The notes: a model not told the origin generated them from the letters alone. DNA of 42,309 nt from Clostridia bacterium (GCA_017463425.1 JAFTPE010000020.1:1-42309); one strand, 5' to 3'; counted from the stretch's first letter, positions 7,556 through 15,923 are shown. Made by a program: numbers and translations.

Positions 7556-7594
7556 TTGACAAATACTTTTTTGTATGATATCATTTTGATATCA
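7556..7594 (+). promoter_or_regulatory. Promoter of the ABC exporter with tandem TGATATCA operator
   Basis: TTGACA (7556-7561), 17-bp spacer, TATCAT (7579-7584). The -10 is covered by two perfect TGATATCA palindromes at 7576-7583 and 7587-7594, 11 bp apart centre to centre (one helical turn). This is the geometry of a repressor site blocking polymerase. No regulator gene is adjacent, so the regulator is encoded elsewhere. Confidence 0.7.
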
Positions 7595-7619
7595 GTAAAA
7601 TATACGCGGGAGGATTGGC

Positions 7620-8522
7620 GTGGAAAATATTATTGAAATTAAGGGATTGTATAAGAGTTTTAAAAAAGTAAAAGCGGTGCAAGACCTCAGTTTTCGAGTG
7701 AAAAAAGGAGATTTGTTTGCATTTTTGGGCGTAAACGGCGCAGGGAAAAGCACGACGATTTCGATTATGTGCGGACAGTTGGAAAAAGACAGCGGCAGCG
7801 TTGTAATCGGAGGCGCGGATTTGGATAAAAACGAGTCGGCAATCAAACGGGATTTAGGCGTCGTGTTCCAAAATTCGGTGCTAGATAAAGCGTTGACGGT
7901 AAAAGACAATTTGGAATGTCGCGCGGCGTTGTACGGAATTGTGGGCGAAGCGTTTGAAAACCGCGTAAAAGAACTCGCGAAAACGTTGGATTTTGCCGAT
8001 TTATTAAACCGAACGGTGGGCAAATTGTCGGGAGGGCAACGCAGACGTGTGGACATTGCGCGCGCGCTGTTGCACCGCCCGAAAATTTTGGTTTTGGACG
8101 AACCGACGACGGGGCTTGACCCACAAACGAGAAAACTCCTTTGGGGCGTCGTTTCGGATTTAAGAAAGAGCGAGGATATGACGGTGTTTTTGACCACGCA
8201 TTATATGGAGGAGGCGGCAGAGGCGGATTACGTCGTGATTTTGGACGGCGGAAAGATAGCCGCGGAAGGTACGCCGATTGCGTTGAAAAACGCGTATTCG
8301 GGGGATTATATCACGTTGTACGGCGCGACGGAAGAACAGGTGAAAATTCTTCAAAAACCTTACGAAAATATAACGGGCGGCGTTCGGATTGCCGTATCGG
8401 ATACGTCTGAGGCAACGGCGTTGATTTTGAAATATCCGCAGTTGTTTACCGATTACGAAATCGTCAAAGGGCGTATGGACGACGTGTTTTTAACGGTAAC
8501 GGGCAAGACGATTGTGGAATAA
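7620..8522 (+). CDS. ABC transporter ATP-binding protein (ABC-2 exporter type)
   Basis: A 300-residue ATPase that would drive the permease encoded next to it. Walker A (GVNGAGKST), signature (LSGGQRRRVDIARAL), Walker B (ILVLDEPTTGLDP) and the H-loop (TTHYMEEA) are all intact. The C-terminal 80 residues resemble the extension found in drug or antibiotic exporters of the DrrA/CcmA/NodI-like class. Translation starts at GTG 7620, eight bases after GGGAGG. Fourteen bases separate it from the permease, so the two form an operon behind the operator-like promoter at 7556. The substrate is unknown; drug or lipid export is the family expectation. Confidence 0.93.
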   Translation: MENIIEIKGLYKSFKKVKAVQDLSFRVKKGDLFAFLGVNGAGKSTTISIMCGQLEKDSGSVVIGGADLDKNESAIKRDLGVVFQNSVLDKALTVKDNLECRAALYGIVGEAFENRVKELAKTLDFADLLNRTVGKLSGGQRRRVDIARALLHRPKILVLDEPTTGLDPQTRKLLWGVVSDLRKSEDMTVFLTTHYMEEAAEADYVVILDGGKIAAEGTPIALKNAYSGDYITLYGATEEQVKILQKPYENITGGVRIAVSDTSEATALILKYPQLFTDYEIVKGRMDDVFLTVTGKTIVE

Positions 8523-8536
8523 AAGGAGAAAGCAGT

Positions 8537-9436
8537 ATGAAAGAATTATCCGCGCTTATCAAGCGCAATACGAAATTATTTTTTAAAGACAAGGGTATGT
8601 TTTTCACTTCCCTGATAACGCCCTTGATTTTATTGGTGCTGTATGCGACGTTTTTAGGCAAAGTGTATCGCGATTCGTTCGCAATGAGCGTTCCAACGGG
8701 GGTAGTGATACCGCCCGAAGTGTTGGACGGGTGCGTGGGCGGACAGTTGTTTGCGTCCTTGCTTGCCGTGTCGTGCATCACCGTGTCCTTTTGTTCCAAT
8801 TTTCTAATGGTGCAAGACAAAGTAACGGGCTCGCGTGGGGATTTGTTGATGTCGCCCGTGAAAAAATCGACAATGGCGGTTGGATATTATATTTCTACCG
8901 TGCTTGCTACGTTGATAGTATGTTTCGTCGCCGGCGGAGTTTGTCTTGTGTATATCGCCTTTACAGGCTGGTATTTCAGCTTTTTAGACGTGTTGCTTAT
9001 CCTTGGCGATATTTTGCTTTTGGTGCTGTTTGGTACGGCGTTGTCGTCCATTATCAATTATTTCTTGTCCTCACAAGGTCAAATTTCCGCGGTCGGATCG
9101 ATTGTCAGCGCGGGATACGGTTTTATTTGCGGAGCGTATATGCCCATTTCGCAATTTGGCGACGGATTGCAAAAGGTGTTGTCGTTTTTGCCTGGTACGT
9201 ACGGTACTTCGCTGTTGAAAAATCACGCAATGCAGGGCGTATTTCAAGAAATGGAAACGCTGAATATCCCTACCGAGGCAATAGAGGGTATGAGAAAGGC
9301 AATTGATTGCAGTTTTCAATTTTTCGGCAACGACGTGTCCGTGGGGGCTATGTACGCCGTGTTGATCGGCTGGGTGGTATTGCTGTTTGGCGCGTACGTG
9401 CTGATTCATAAATTGTTGGGAAATAAGAAAAAATAA
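8537..9436 (+). CDS. ABC-2 type transporter permease
   Basis: A 299-residue membrane protein with six predicted helices: one after the N-terminal cytosolic segment (about 24-44), then five between residues 75 and 290. The layout is that of ABC-2 permeases paired with DrrA-like ATPases: an extracytoplasmic loop after TM1, an amphipathic stretch (KSTMAVGYYISTVLATL) and a late motif (YGFICGAYMPISQFG) matching the typical GxxxP loop before the last helices. AAGGAG precedes the ATG. It forms an exporter with the upstream ATPase; no accessory immunity or peptide gene is nearby to point to a substrate. Confidence 0.9.
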   Translation: MKELSALIKRNTKLFFKDKGMFFTSLITPLILLVLYATFLGKVYRDSFAMSVPTGVVIPPEVLDGCVGGQLFASLLAVSCITVSFCSNFLMVQDKVTGSRGDLLMSPVKKSTMAVGYYISTVLATLIVCFVAGGVCLVYIAFTGWYFSFLDVLLILGDILLLVLFGTALSSIINYFLSSQGQISAVGSIVSAGYGFICGAYMPISQFGDGLQKVLSFLPGTYGTSLLKNHAMQGVFQEMETLNIPTEAIEGMRKAIDCSFQFFGNDVSVGAMYAVLIGWVVLLFGAYVLIHKLLGNKKK

Positions 9437-9559
9437 TCAATGGTCGGCGTTTTCGATAAAGGCTGACGGGATTTGTCAACGTTCGACAAATAAAATAAAA
9501 CTCACGCGGAAAAATCAGGAAAATTCTGCAAAAAGGTTGTAAAAACCGCCAAAAAAGAC

Positions 9560-9588
9560 TTGACAGAGCAGGGCGAACTTGCTATAAT
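9560..9588 (+). promoter_or_regulatory. Sigma-A promoter of rpsU
   Basis: TTGACA (9560-9565), 17-bp spacer, TATAAT (9583-9588). Perfect hexamers, as expected for a ribosomal protein gene. Confidence 0.9.
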
Positions 9589-9634
9589 TACGGGGTAAAG
9601 AGTAAACGCATAGGCAAAGGAGGGTTGAGAAGGA

Positions 9635-9811
9635 ATGTCTACGGTTAGAGTTGGAGAAAACGAAAACGTTGAAAGCGCGTTGCGTCGTTTTAAGAGAAAA
9701 TGCTCCCGCGATGGTATTATCGGCGACTTGAGAAAGAAGGAATTCTATGAAAAGCCTTCCGTAAGAAGAAAGAAGAAGTCCGAAGCGGCTAGAAAGAGAA
9801 GCAGAAACTAA
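9635..9811 (+). CDS. rpsU: 30S ribosomal protein S21
   Basis: A 58-residue protein, the usual S21 length, too short for many ORF lists. It begins [19 protein letters not shown] and carries [14 protein letters not shown], both characteristic of S21, with a Lys/Arg-rich C-terminus. S21 is in the 30S subunit near the anti-Shine-Dalgarno region. Start ATG 9635 after GGAGGGTTGAGAAGGA. It has its own consensus promoter and terminator and so is a monocistronic gene; in many Firmicutes it sits beside yqeY or dnaG, which are absent here. Confidence 0.96.
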   Translation: MSTVRVGENENVESALRRFKRKCSRDGIIGDLRKKEFYEKPSVRRKKKSEAARKRSRN

Positions 9812-9814
9812 CAC

Positions 9815-9842
9815 AAAAGAGCTCACGATAGTGGGCTCTTTT
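9815..9842 (+). terminator. rpsU terminator
   Basis: AAAAGAGCTCAC (9815-9826), loop GATA, GTGGGCTCTTTT (9831-9842): 12 pairs with one mismatch-type wobble and a terminal T run. Confidence 0.85.
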
Positions 9843-9875
9843 CATTTGCAAAAATTGTCGAAAGAGGTGAAAAAT

Positions 9876-10295
9876 ATGTCGAAGGAAAAACGCACGATAG
9901 AAGAACGTACTTTGCGCGCGGAGGCGCGACGGGCAAAATCTCGGATTAAGAGCGGTTTTTGGTTGGAATGTAAAGAGGACATCACGGCGAAATTGGAACA
10001 GGCGCGGGCGCAGGGGATTAACGAAAGTAAGGCAGGGCAATATTTCAAAACGCAGGTTTCGGCAAAGATTGCAGGAGAGAAAGAGGACGAATTTTATCTG
10101 CGCGTCAAAGAAATGCTGACCACCGAGGGAGAGGTGAGCGACGCGATTGGACGGCTTACGGATAAAGAATATTATAATACGCTGTCGTACGAAGAAAAAC
10201 AACGGTATAACTTGACGTTAAGCGAAAAATATTTGCGCGCGTTGGAACGGTTTAGAAAGGAATGTGAATTTGACGTGTTCAATACAAACGCATAG
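9876..10295 (+). CDS. Hypothetical helical charged protein
   Basis: A 139-residue soluble protein I do not recognise. It is rich in Glu, Lys and Arg, predicted almost wholly helical, with heptad-like stretches (RTLRAEARRAKSRIK; LEQARAQGINESKA; YLRALERFRKEC), and has a central LTDKEYYNTLSYEEKQRYNLTLSEKY segment broken by short loops. There are no Cys clusters, signal or membrane segments. Start ATG 9876 follows GAGGTGA; upstream in-frame codons overlap the rpsU terminator. It ends before a strong hairpin. Low hydrophobicity and position next to dispersed repeats suggest an accessory or lineage-specific gene. Confidence 0.7.
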   Translation: MSKEKRTIEERTLRAEARRAKSRIKSGFWLECKEDITAKLEQARAQGINESKAGQYFKTQVSAKIAGEKEDEFYLRVKEMLTTEGEVSDAIGRLTDKEYYNTLSYEEKQRYNLTLSEKYLRALERFRKECEFDVFNTNA

Positions 10296-10320
10296 GGAAG
10301 AAATTTTGATGAAAAGATAA

Positions 10321-10367
10321 AAACGAGCCTACCATGTACGCGTTCACGGTAGGCTCGTTTGTGTTTT
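10321..10367 (+). terminator. Terminator after the hypothetical gene
   Basis: AAACGAGCCTACC (10321-10333) pairs perfectly with GGTAGGCTCGTTT (10348-10360); 14-nt loop; followed by GTGTTTTT. Confidence 0.85.
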
Positions 10368-10371
10368 TATA

Positions 10372-10498
10372 GATACGCTCGACTTCGGCTTACGCCTACG
10401 CTCGGTATGACAATTTTACGTAGGGAACAGTCTTGACTGTTCCGAGCCTCAGGCGATTTGCTTTTTTGCGCTGTCATTCTGAGCGTAGCGTGAGAATC
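10372..10498. repeat. Dispersed intergenic repeat cluster (GATACGCTC module, GGAACAGTC hairpin, TGTCATTCTGAG repeat)
   Basis: Three repeat pieces in a gene-free gap: GATACGCTC..GGTATGACA (10372-10412), the 20-nt inverted repeat GGAACAGTCTTGACTGTTCC (10424-10443), and TGTCATTCTGAGCG..GAATC (10472-10498). The first two recur, in the same order and spacing class, at 33461-33654. The third belongs to a sequence type (TGTCATTCTGAGCG...) common as REP-like repeats in many gut bacteria. No ORF is present in 10296-10592. Confidence 0.75.
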
Positions 10499-10592
10499 TC
10501 GTAAAAAAGCCGATAACAAAGATTATTCTTTTTTGTTTTCGTAATTCTTTTAAACGCATATATTTTTTTCTTGACATAAGTATAACAATGTA

Positions 10593-10805
10593 TTAAAAAT
10601 TTTTTCTTCCGATTAAAATGTCAATAGATATGTCAAAAAAATCGGCAATTTTCCAAAGGGAAATAAGGTCGGGTTCAAACTTCCCCGATTCCCAATAAGA
10701 AATTTTCCGTTGTGTAACCTGTAAAATATCAGCTAATTTTTCTTGCGTAAGGTCGTTTTCCCGCCGAAGTGTACGCAATCGTTCGGCAAAATCCAATTCT
10801 ATCAT
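10593..10805 (-). CDS. XRE-family helix-turn-helix regulator
   Basis: A 70-residue single-domain Cro/CI-type regulator: RLRTLRRENDLTQEKLADILQ carries the first helices and VTQRKISYWESGKFEPDLISL the recognition helix and following turn, ending in FDISIDILIGRKNF as is usual for this family. It should bind as a dimer. The gene diverges from the unknown gene at 10935; three equally spaced palindromes between them (10842-10916) are the obvious target, giving autorepression and control of the neighbour. Start ATG at 10805 with GGTGG upstream on the minus strand. Base composition is more AT-rich than the housekeeping neighbours, which fits acquired DNA. Confidence 0.92.
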   Translation of the reverse strand: MIELDFAERLRTLRRENDLTQEKLADILQVTQRKISYWESGKFEPDLISLWKIADFFDISIDILIGRKNF

Positions 10806-10837
10806 ATCTTTCCACCAAGAGTATTATTTTTTATTTC

Positions 10838-10916
10838 ATTATAGACAAAAAACGTCTAAAATGCTTGACTTAGACAGAAAATATCTATATAATATTTATC
10901 AGACATTTTATATCTA
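10838..10916. promoter_or_regulatory. Divergent promoter region with three phased 17-bp operators
   Basis: Plus promoter: TTGACT (10865-10870), 17-bp spacer, TATAAT (10888-10893). Minus -10: TATAAT read on the minus strand at 10843-10838. Three operators of the form TAGAC-N7-(G/A)TCTA lie at 10842-10858, 10871-10887 and 10900-10916, each 17 bp and exactly 29 bp apart. The middle one is exactly the spacer of the plus promoter; the first overlaps the minus promoter. Confidence 0.85.
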
Positions 10917-10934
10917 AATAAAAAGGAGATAACA

Positions 10935-11324
10935 ATGAAAGACAAAGAACAACAAAACGTTGGAGAACCAGAAAGGGGAATCAGCGAACTATTTTTTGCT
11001 GTACCGCAACTGAAAAAATCATTTTTGAATATGGAAAATAGGATAAAATATTTTCGTAAACAGCCAAAAAGGGATACGACAAAAGAAGATTTAGAAAGAA
11101 AAATGGAACTTTTATTGCAGACGGCAAAAACGCTGAATGGACGAGATATTCGTATTATTTATTATATTAGAAATATCGACAGTTTGGGAGAAAGAAAAAT
11201 GTTGGAAATGTTAGAAAAGTTGTATCAGGCAGAAGAAAAATTTAAAGCGGAATGGAATGGAGAGAATGAGTGGAAAGACCCGTTGCAAGTAGGCGCGGTA
11301 GAATGGTTGCCGATAGAGCTTTAA
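10935..11324 (+). CDS. Hypothetical protein controlled by the XRE operator
   Basis: A 129-residue soluble protein I do not recognise. It is charged and mostly helical (NMENRIKYFRKQPKR; LERKMELLLQTAKTL; MLEMLEKLYQAEEKF) with a short C-terminal WKDPLQVGAVEWLP stretch. There is no signal or membrane segment. AAGGAG is 8 nt before the ATG, and the promoter spacer is one of three operators for the divergent XRE repressor, so expression should be tightly held until that repressor is removed. Such pairs occur in prophage remnants, toxin-antitoxin-like modules and stress switches; nothing here decides between them. Confidence 0.8.
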   Translation: MKDKEQQNVGEPERGISELFFAVPQLKKSFLNMENRIKYFRKQPKRDTTKEDLERKMELLLQTAKTLNGRDIRIIYYIRNIDSLGERKMLEMLEKLYQAEEKFKAEWNGENEWKDPLQVGAVEWLPIEL

Positions 11325-11358
11325 ATGTGTGCAATAATAATTCAACGAACAAATCCAC

Positions 11359-11387
11359 TTGCCAAAAATATGGAAATATGCTATAAT
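11359..11387 (+). promoter_or_regulatory. Promoter of pcrA, giving an almost leaderless mRNA
   Basis: TTGCCA (11359-11364), 17-bp spacer, TATAAT (11382-11387). The nearest in-frame ATG (11397) starts 9 nt after the -10, so transcription would begin at or 2-3 nt before the start codon. No Shine-Dalgarno sequence is possible. Confidence 0.75.
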
Positions 11388-11396
11388 ATTTTCGTT

Positions 11397-13835
11397 ATGG
11401 TTAGAATGAACGAATTATTGGAACAATTAAACGAAGAACAGATTAAACCCGTGTTGCAAACCGAGGGCGCGGTGCTTGTCCTTGCTGGCGCAGGGAGCGG
11501 CAAAACGCGCGTACTTACTTCGCGAATAGCGTATTTGATAGAGGAAAAGGGCGTGCCGTCGGAGGCGATTTTGGCGATTACGTTTACGAATAAAGCCGCC
11601 AACGAGATGAAAGAACGGCTCTCGAAAATTGTGGACGTTTCCCGTTCGTGGGTTTGTACGATTCACAGTATGTGCGTACGCATTTTGCGTATGTACGCAG
11701 AGGAAATCGGAATTGGGCAAAATTTTTCTATATACAGCGAAACCGAACGCAACAATATCATTAAAAAATCTTTTCAAGAATGTGATTTTGACGACGAAAA
11801 ATTGCTGAAAACCGTGAAATATCACATTGCCAACGCGAAAATGTTAGGGTTTGACCCCGATCGCTATGCAGAAGAATATGCAGGCGAATACGAGATTGAC
11901 GAAATTGTAAAAGTGTACACTCGGTATCAAAAGCATTTGCGCGAAAACAACGCGTTGGATTTTGACGATTTATTAAACGAAACTCGGTTATTATTGAAAA
12001 ATAATGCCGCCGCGCGGGAATATCTTGGCGGACGCTTTCGGTATATCCTCGTGGACGAGTTTCAGGACACCAACGCGGTGCAATACGAAATTGTGAAATA
12101 TCTTGCCTCTATCCACGGCAATTTGTTTGCGGTAGGGGACGACGACCAATCCATTTACGGTTGGCGCGGCGCGAAAATAGAAAATATTTTGCATTTTGAA
12201 AAGGATTTTTTGAACGCGCACGTGTTTAAATTGGAACGTAACTACCGTTCTACCAAAAATATTTTAAAACTTGCCAACGCCGTGATTAAACACAACGGGC
12301 GGAGAAAAGACAAAACGCTGTGGACGGAAAACGACGACGGCGCGCCTGCGAAAGTGCATGAATCGGACGAGGAAAGCGGCGAGGCAAGATATATCGCCCA
12401 CACCATTGCGGGCTTGATGCAACAGGGATATAAATTTTCCGATTTTGCGATTTTGATGCGTTTGAACGCGCTGACGCGCTCGTTTGAACAAGAATTTACA
12501 GGGGACGGGATTCCGTACAAGGTGTTCGGGGGCTTTAAGTTCTTTGAACGGAAAGAAATCAAAGATTTGTTGGCGTATTTGCGGATTGTCAACAACCCGT
12601 TCGACAGCGAGGCGGCGGTGCGGATTATCAACTTTCCAAAGCGTGGTATCGGCGCAAAGACGGTGGAAACATTGCAAAATTACGCGTACGAACAGGAATT
12701 GTCCGTATACGACGCGCTGATTGATTTGGACGAAATCGGGTTTACGGGCGCGACGAGGCAGAAATTGGTGGATTTCCGCGATATGATTAAAACGTGGATT
12801 ATCGACAGCCAGGATATGCCCGTCAACGATTTGGTGAAAAAGATTGTTTCGGACACCCGCATGCGCGAGGCGTACGCCGACGAATCGGATGAAAGCATTA
12901 ACAAGCGCGCAAATATTGAAGAATTTATCAATTCCGTAGAAGAATATTGCCGTTTGAACGTCGGCGCGACTTTGACGGATTATCTCAACCAAGTAACGCT
13001 TTCGTCGGACACGGACGATATGGACGACGGAAACTACGTTACGCTTGCCACCGTACATTCGGTGAAGGGATTGGAATTCAAGTGTGTGTTCGTTTGCGGT
13101 TTGGAAGAAAATATTTTACCCGTGTCGCGCGCGGTAGAAAATGACGACGATATGGAAGAAGAACGCCGTCTTATGTACGTGGCGATTACGCGCGCCAAAG
13201 AACGGTTGTACCTTACGCGGAGCAAAAGCCGTTATCTTTATGGCAAGCGTGAACCGACGGCGCGTTCGAGGTTTTTAAAAGAACTCTCCTCGCACTTGGA
13301 GTTGCCGCGCGAAACTCGCTCAATGCCCTTTGGCTACGACGGGTACGACGACCCTGAAAGTTATGGAAATTCGTCGTATGGTGGGGGCAGGTATGCGTCG
13401 AGTGGTAATTTTGGCGGCAATTATGGCAATACTTACGGCGGTGGATACGGCTCGGCTTACGGTAGTCGAAACGACTCAGCAAGGAGCAATTCGGGGGTAA
13501 CCCGTTCGGCTTGGAACGGCGGTTCGTCGTATGGGAATTACGGCAATTCTTCGTATGGCGGAACTACGTACGGGGCGAAATCGAGCGGACAACAAAAAAG
13601 CAGCGGTTTTACCTACGGCGGAATTTCTCGCGCGCCTGCAAAACCGCAAGCGACGGGCGCAGGAAAGGACTTGTCCGCTTATAAAATCGGCGTGTCCGTA
13701 AAACATCCCAAATTTGGCGTAGGTACGATTGTAGGCGCGCACGGAACGGGTAGCAATATGATTGTGGACATTGCATTTGAGGGCGTGGGGATAAAACAGC
13801 TTTCGGCGACGCTCGCTCCGCTTACCATATTGTAA
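11397..13835 (+). CDS. pcrA: ATP-dependent DNA helicase PcrA/UvrD with Tyr/Gly-rich linker
   Basis: An 812-residue superfamily-1 3'-5' helicase for repair and for removing proteins from DNA. Walker A is GAGSGKT (residues 31-37); TFTNKAANEM, VDEFQDTN, GDDDQSIYGWRGA, RNYRST, TVHSVKGLEF and VAITRAKERL are the usual motifs. Residues about 644-745 form an unusual low-complexity segment with some 14 Tyr and 27 Gly in (G/S)Y(G/S) repeats, like a prion-like domain. A small C-terminal domain (YKIGVSVKHPKFGVGTIVG) matches the Tudor-like domain that contacts RNA polymerase in PcrA. I choose ATG 11397 (11406 is also possible) because the promoter ends just before it. The longer frame from 11325 would cover the promoter. 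Confidence 0.95.
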   Translation: MVRMNELLEQLNEEQIKPVLQTEGAVLVLAGAGSGKTRVLTSRIAYLIEEKGVPSEAILAITFTNKAANEMKERLSKIVDVSRSWVCTIHSMCVRILRMYAEEIGIGQNFSIYSETERNNIIKKSFQECDFDDEKLLKTVKYHIANAKMLGFDPDRYAEEYAGEYEIDEIVKVYTRYQKHLRENNALDFDDLLNETRLLLKNNAAAREYLGGRFRYILVDEFQDTNAVQYEIVKYLASIHGNLFAVGDDDQSIYGWRGAKIENILHFEKDFLNAHVFKLERNYRSTKNILKLANAVIKHNGRRKDKTLWTENDDGAPAKVHESDEESGEARYIAHTIAGLMQQGYKFSDFAILMRLNALTRSFEQEFTGDGIPYKVFGGFKFFERKEIKDLLAYLRIVNNPFDSEAAVRIINFPKRGIGAKTVETLQNYAYEQELSVYDALIDLDEIGFTGATRQKLVDFRDMIKTWIIDSQDMPVNDLVKKIVSDTRMREAYADESDESINKRANIEEFINSVEEYCRLNVGATLTDYLNQVTLSSDTDDMDDGNYVTLATVHSVKGLEFKCVFVCGLEENILPVSRAVENDDDMEEERRLMYVAITRAKERLYLTRSKSRYLYGKREPTARSRFLKELSSHLELPRETRSMPFGYDGYDDPESYGNSSYGGGRYASSGNFGGNYGNTYGGGYGSAYGSRNDSARSNSGVTRSAWNGGSSYGNYGNSSYGGTTYGAKSSGQQKSSGFTYGGISRAPAKPQATGAGKDLSAYKIGVSVKHPKFGVGTIVGAHGTGSNMIVDIAFEGVGIKQLSATLAPLTIL

Positions 13836-13923
13836 AAATTGTAAAAAAGAGCGAAACGCATAAAACGCCGCGACTTATCCGAAAAAGGCGCATTTTTAAT
13901 ATAATTATTTAGGGGAACAGACA

Positions 13924-15867
13924 ATGAACAGACAACGGGAACTTGTGGATATTCTCAACAAATGGGCGTACGAATATTACGTTTTGGACGCGCCTACGGT
14001 GTCGGATAAGGAATACGACGCTTTGTATGACGAATTGCGGACTTTGGAAGAACAAAGCGGCGAAATCTATCCCGACAGTCCTACCCGTCGGGTGGGGGGA
14101 GAACCGATTAAAGGGTTTGAAAAACACACGCATATCGCGCGATTGTTCAGTCTTGACAAGTCGGTGTCTACCGAGCAGTTACAGGCGTTTTTGACGCGCG
14201 TTCAAAAACTCGTAGGGAAAGACCCGTTGTATACGGTGGAATACAAATTTGACGGATTGACGGTGTGTTTGACGTATAAAGAAGGGCAATTTGTTCGCGC
14301 AACGACCCGTGGCAACGGCGTAGTGGGTGAGGACGTAACCGCGCAGGTGTTGACGATTAAGTCTTTTCCTTTGAAAATTGCTTACAAGGGCGTTTTAGAA
14401 GTGCGTGGCGAGGCGGTCATTCGGTTGTCGGTGTTAGACGAATACAACAAAACGGCAACCGAGCCTTTGAAAAACGCGCGCAACGCGGCGGCGGGGGCGA
14501 TACGAAATCTTGACCCGAAAATTACGGAAAAACGCCGTCCTGATATTTATTTTTACGACGTGAATTATACGTCGGAGGGCGAGCCGCTTTCACAGACCCA
14601 AGCGCACGATTTTCTCATTAAAGAGGGATTTAAGGTGTTTCCGTATTTTAAAATTTGCAAAAACGGCGACGACGTAATCGCCGCGATTGCAGAGATTGAA
14701 ACGCAGCGTAAAACGTTGGACGTTTTGACCGACGGCGCGGTGATTAAAGTGGACGACGCGTCTTTGCGTGAAGAAATGGGCTTTACCGATAAATTCCCCC
14801 GCTGGGCAATGGCGTACAAATTTGAGGCGGAAGAGGTTACCACCTTACTCAAAGACGTGGTGTGGCAAGTGGGCAGAACGGGGAAATTAACCCCTTTGGC
14901 ATTGTTAGACCCCGTGGAATTGGGCGGAGCGACGGTTTCTCGCGCCACCTTGAATAATTACGGCGACATTATGCGAAAGGACGTAAAAATCGGTTCGCGC
15001 GTGCTTGTTCGTCGTTCGAACGAAGTCATTCCCGAAATTTTATGCGCAACGGAACATTCGGGGGATAGTCAAGAAGTGGAAAAACCGAGTGTTTGTCCTG
15101 CCTGCGGTTCTGCGTTGAAAGAAATCGGGGCGCATCTGTTTTGTCCCAATCGGTTGTGTGTGCCGAGAATCGTGGCAAAGCTCGATCATTACGCAGGGAA
15201 AAACGCAATGAATATCGACGGTTTTTCGGAGAGTACTGCGCAGCAGTTGGTGGATAGGAAAAACGTCGTTGGGTTTTCCGATTTGTACCGTTTGACGGAA
15301 AACGATTTGGCGGATTTAGAGGGATTTAAGAATAAAAAAATCCAAAATTTGTTGACTGCAATCGAAAAGAGCAAGACCCCTACCATGGACGCGTTCATTT
15401 ACGCAATCGGTGTGGAGGGGGTAGGCAGGGTCGCGGCGAAAGATTTGGCGACGCGGTTTAAAAATATACAAAATTTACAATCGGCAACCTACGACGATTT
15501 GATAGGGTTAGAAAATATCGGGGAAATTACGGCGAACGCAATTTTGGATTATTTCAAAGACGAAAACAATCTTGCCGAATTGTCCGCATTGGAAGAGGCA
15601 GGCGTTGCGCCTGTTTGGAACGAGGAAAAGAAAGAGGGTGTCTTTTCGGGCGAATCGGTGGTGTTGACGGGTACGCTTTCGGGATTCAAACGTAGCGAGG
15701 CGCAAAAATTGATAGAGGAACGCGGCGGCGTTTGCCAATCGTCGGTAACGACGAAAACCACCTTGGTATTGGCGGGCGAGGACGCTGGCAGTAAATTGGA
15801 AAAAGCAAAAAAATTGGGGATAAAGATAATCGACGAAACCACGTTTAAAGAAATGCTTGAAGAATAA
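13924..15867 (+). CDS. ligA: NAD-dependent DNA ligase LigA
   Basis: A 647-residue bacterial DNA ligase that seals nicks using NAD+. Order of domains: Ia (1-65), adenylation with K108 in YKFDGL, OB fold, four-Cys zinc finger (CPACG..FCPNRLC), helix-hairpin-helix repeats (GVGRVAAKDLA, IGEITANAILDYF) and a C-terminal BRCT domain (FSGESVVLTGTLSGFKRSEA...). Length is typical (about 670). It follows pcrA by 88 bp, a common Firmicutes order (pcrA-ligA). AGGGGAACAGACA precedes the ATG; a TATAAT at 13900-13905 may give an extra promoter. Confidence 0.97.
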   Translation: MNRQRELVDILNKWAYEYYVLDAPTVSDKEYDALYDELRTLEEQSGEIYPDSPTRRVGGEPIKGFEKHTHIARLFSLDKSVSTEQLQAFLTRVQKLVGKDPLYTVEYKFDGLTVCLTYKEGQFVRATTRGNGVVGEDVTAQVLTIKSFPLKIAYKGVLEVRGEAVIRLSVLDEYNKTATEPLKNARNAAAGAIRNLDPKITEKRRPDIYFYDVNYTSEGEPLSQTQAHDFLIKEGFKVFPYFKICKNGDDVIAAIAEIETQRKTLDVLTDGAVIKVDDASLREEMGFTDKFPRWAMAYKFEAEEVTTLLKDVVWQVGRTGKLTPLALLDPVELGGATVSRATLNNYGDIMRKDVKIGSRVLVRRSNEVIPEILCATEHSGDSQEVEKPSVCPACGSALKEIGAHLFCPNRLCVPRIVAKLDHYAGKNAMNIDGFSESTAQQLVDRKNVVGFSDLYRLTENDLADLEGFKNKKIQNLLTAIEKSKTPTMDAFIYAIGVEGVGRVAAKDLATRFKNIQNLQSATYDDLIGLENIGEITANAILDYFKDENNLAELSALEEAGVAPVWNEEKKEGVFSGESVVLTGTLSGFKRSEAQKLIEERGGVCQSSVTTKTTLVLAGEDAGSKLEKAKKLGIKIIDETTFKEMLEE

Positions 15868-15923
15868 AAAAATAAAAAAGATTGAGAGGAGAGGCTTTTG
15901 TTTTGTAAAAAAGCAAGTTTCTA

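Noticed and set aside
10372-10498. CRISPR-like array from repeated palindromes
   Set aside because: Repeats are not regularly spaced, there are no spacers of constant length and no cas genes; they fit REP-like dispersed repeats.
12264-13058. 264-codon minus-strand frame inside pcrA
   Set aside because: Shadow of conserved helicase motifs; no start signals.
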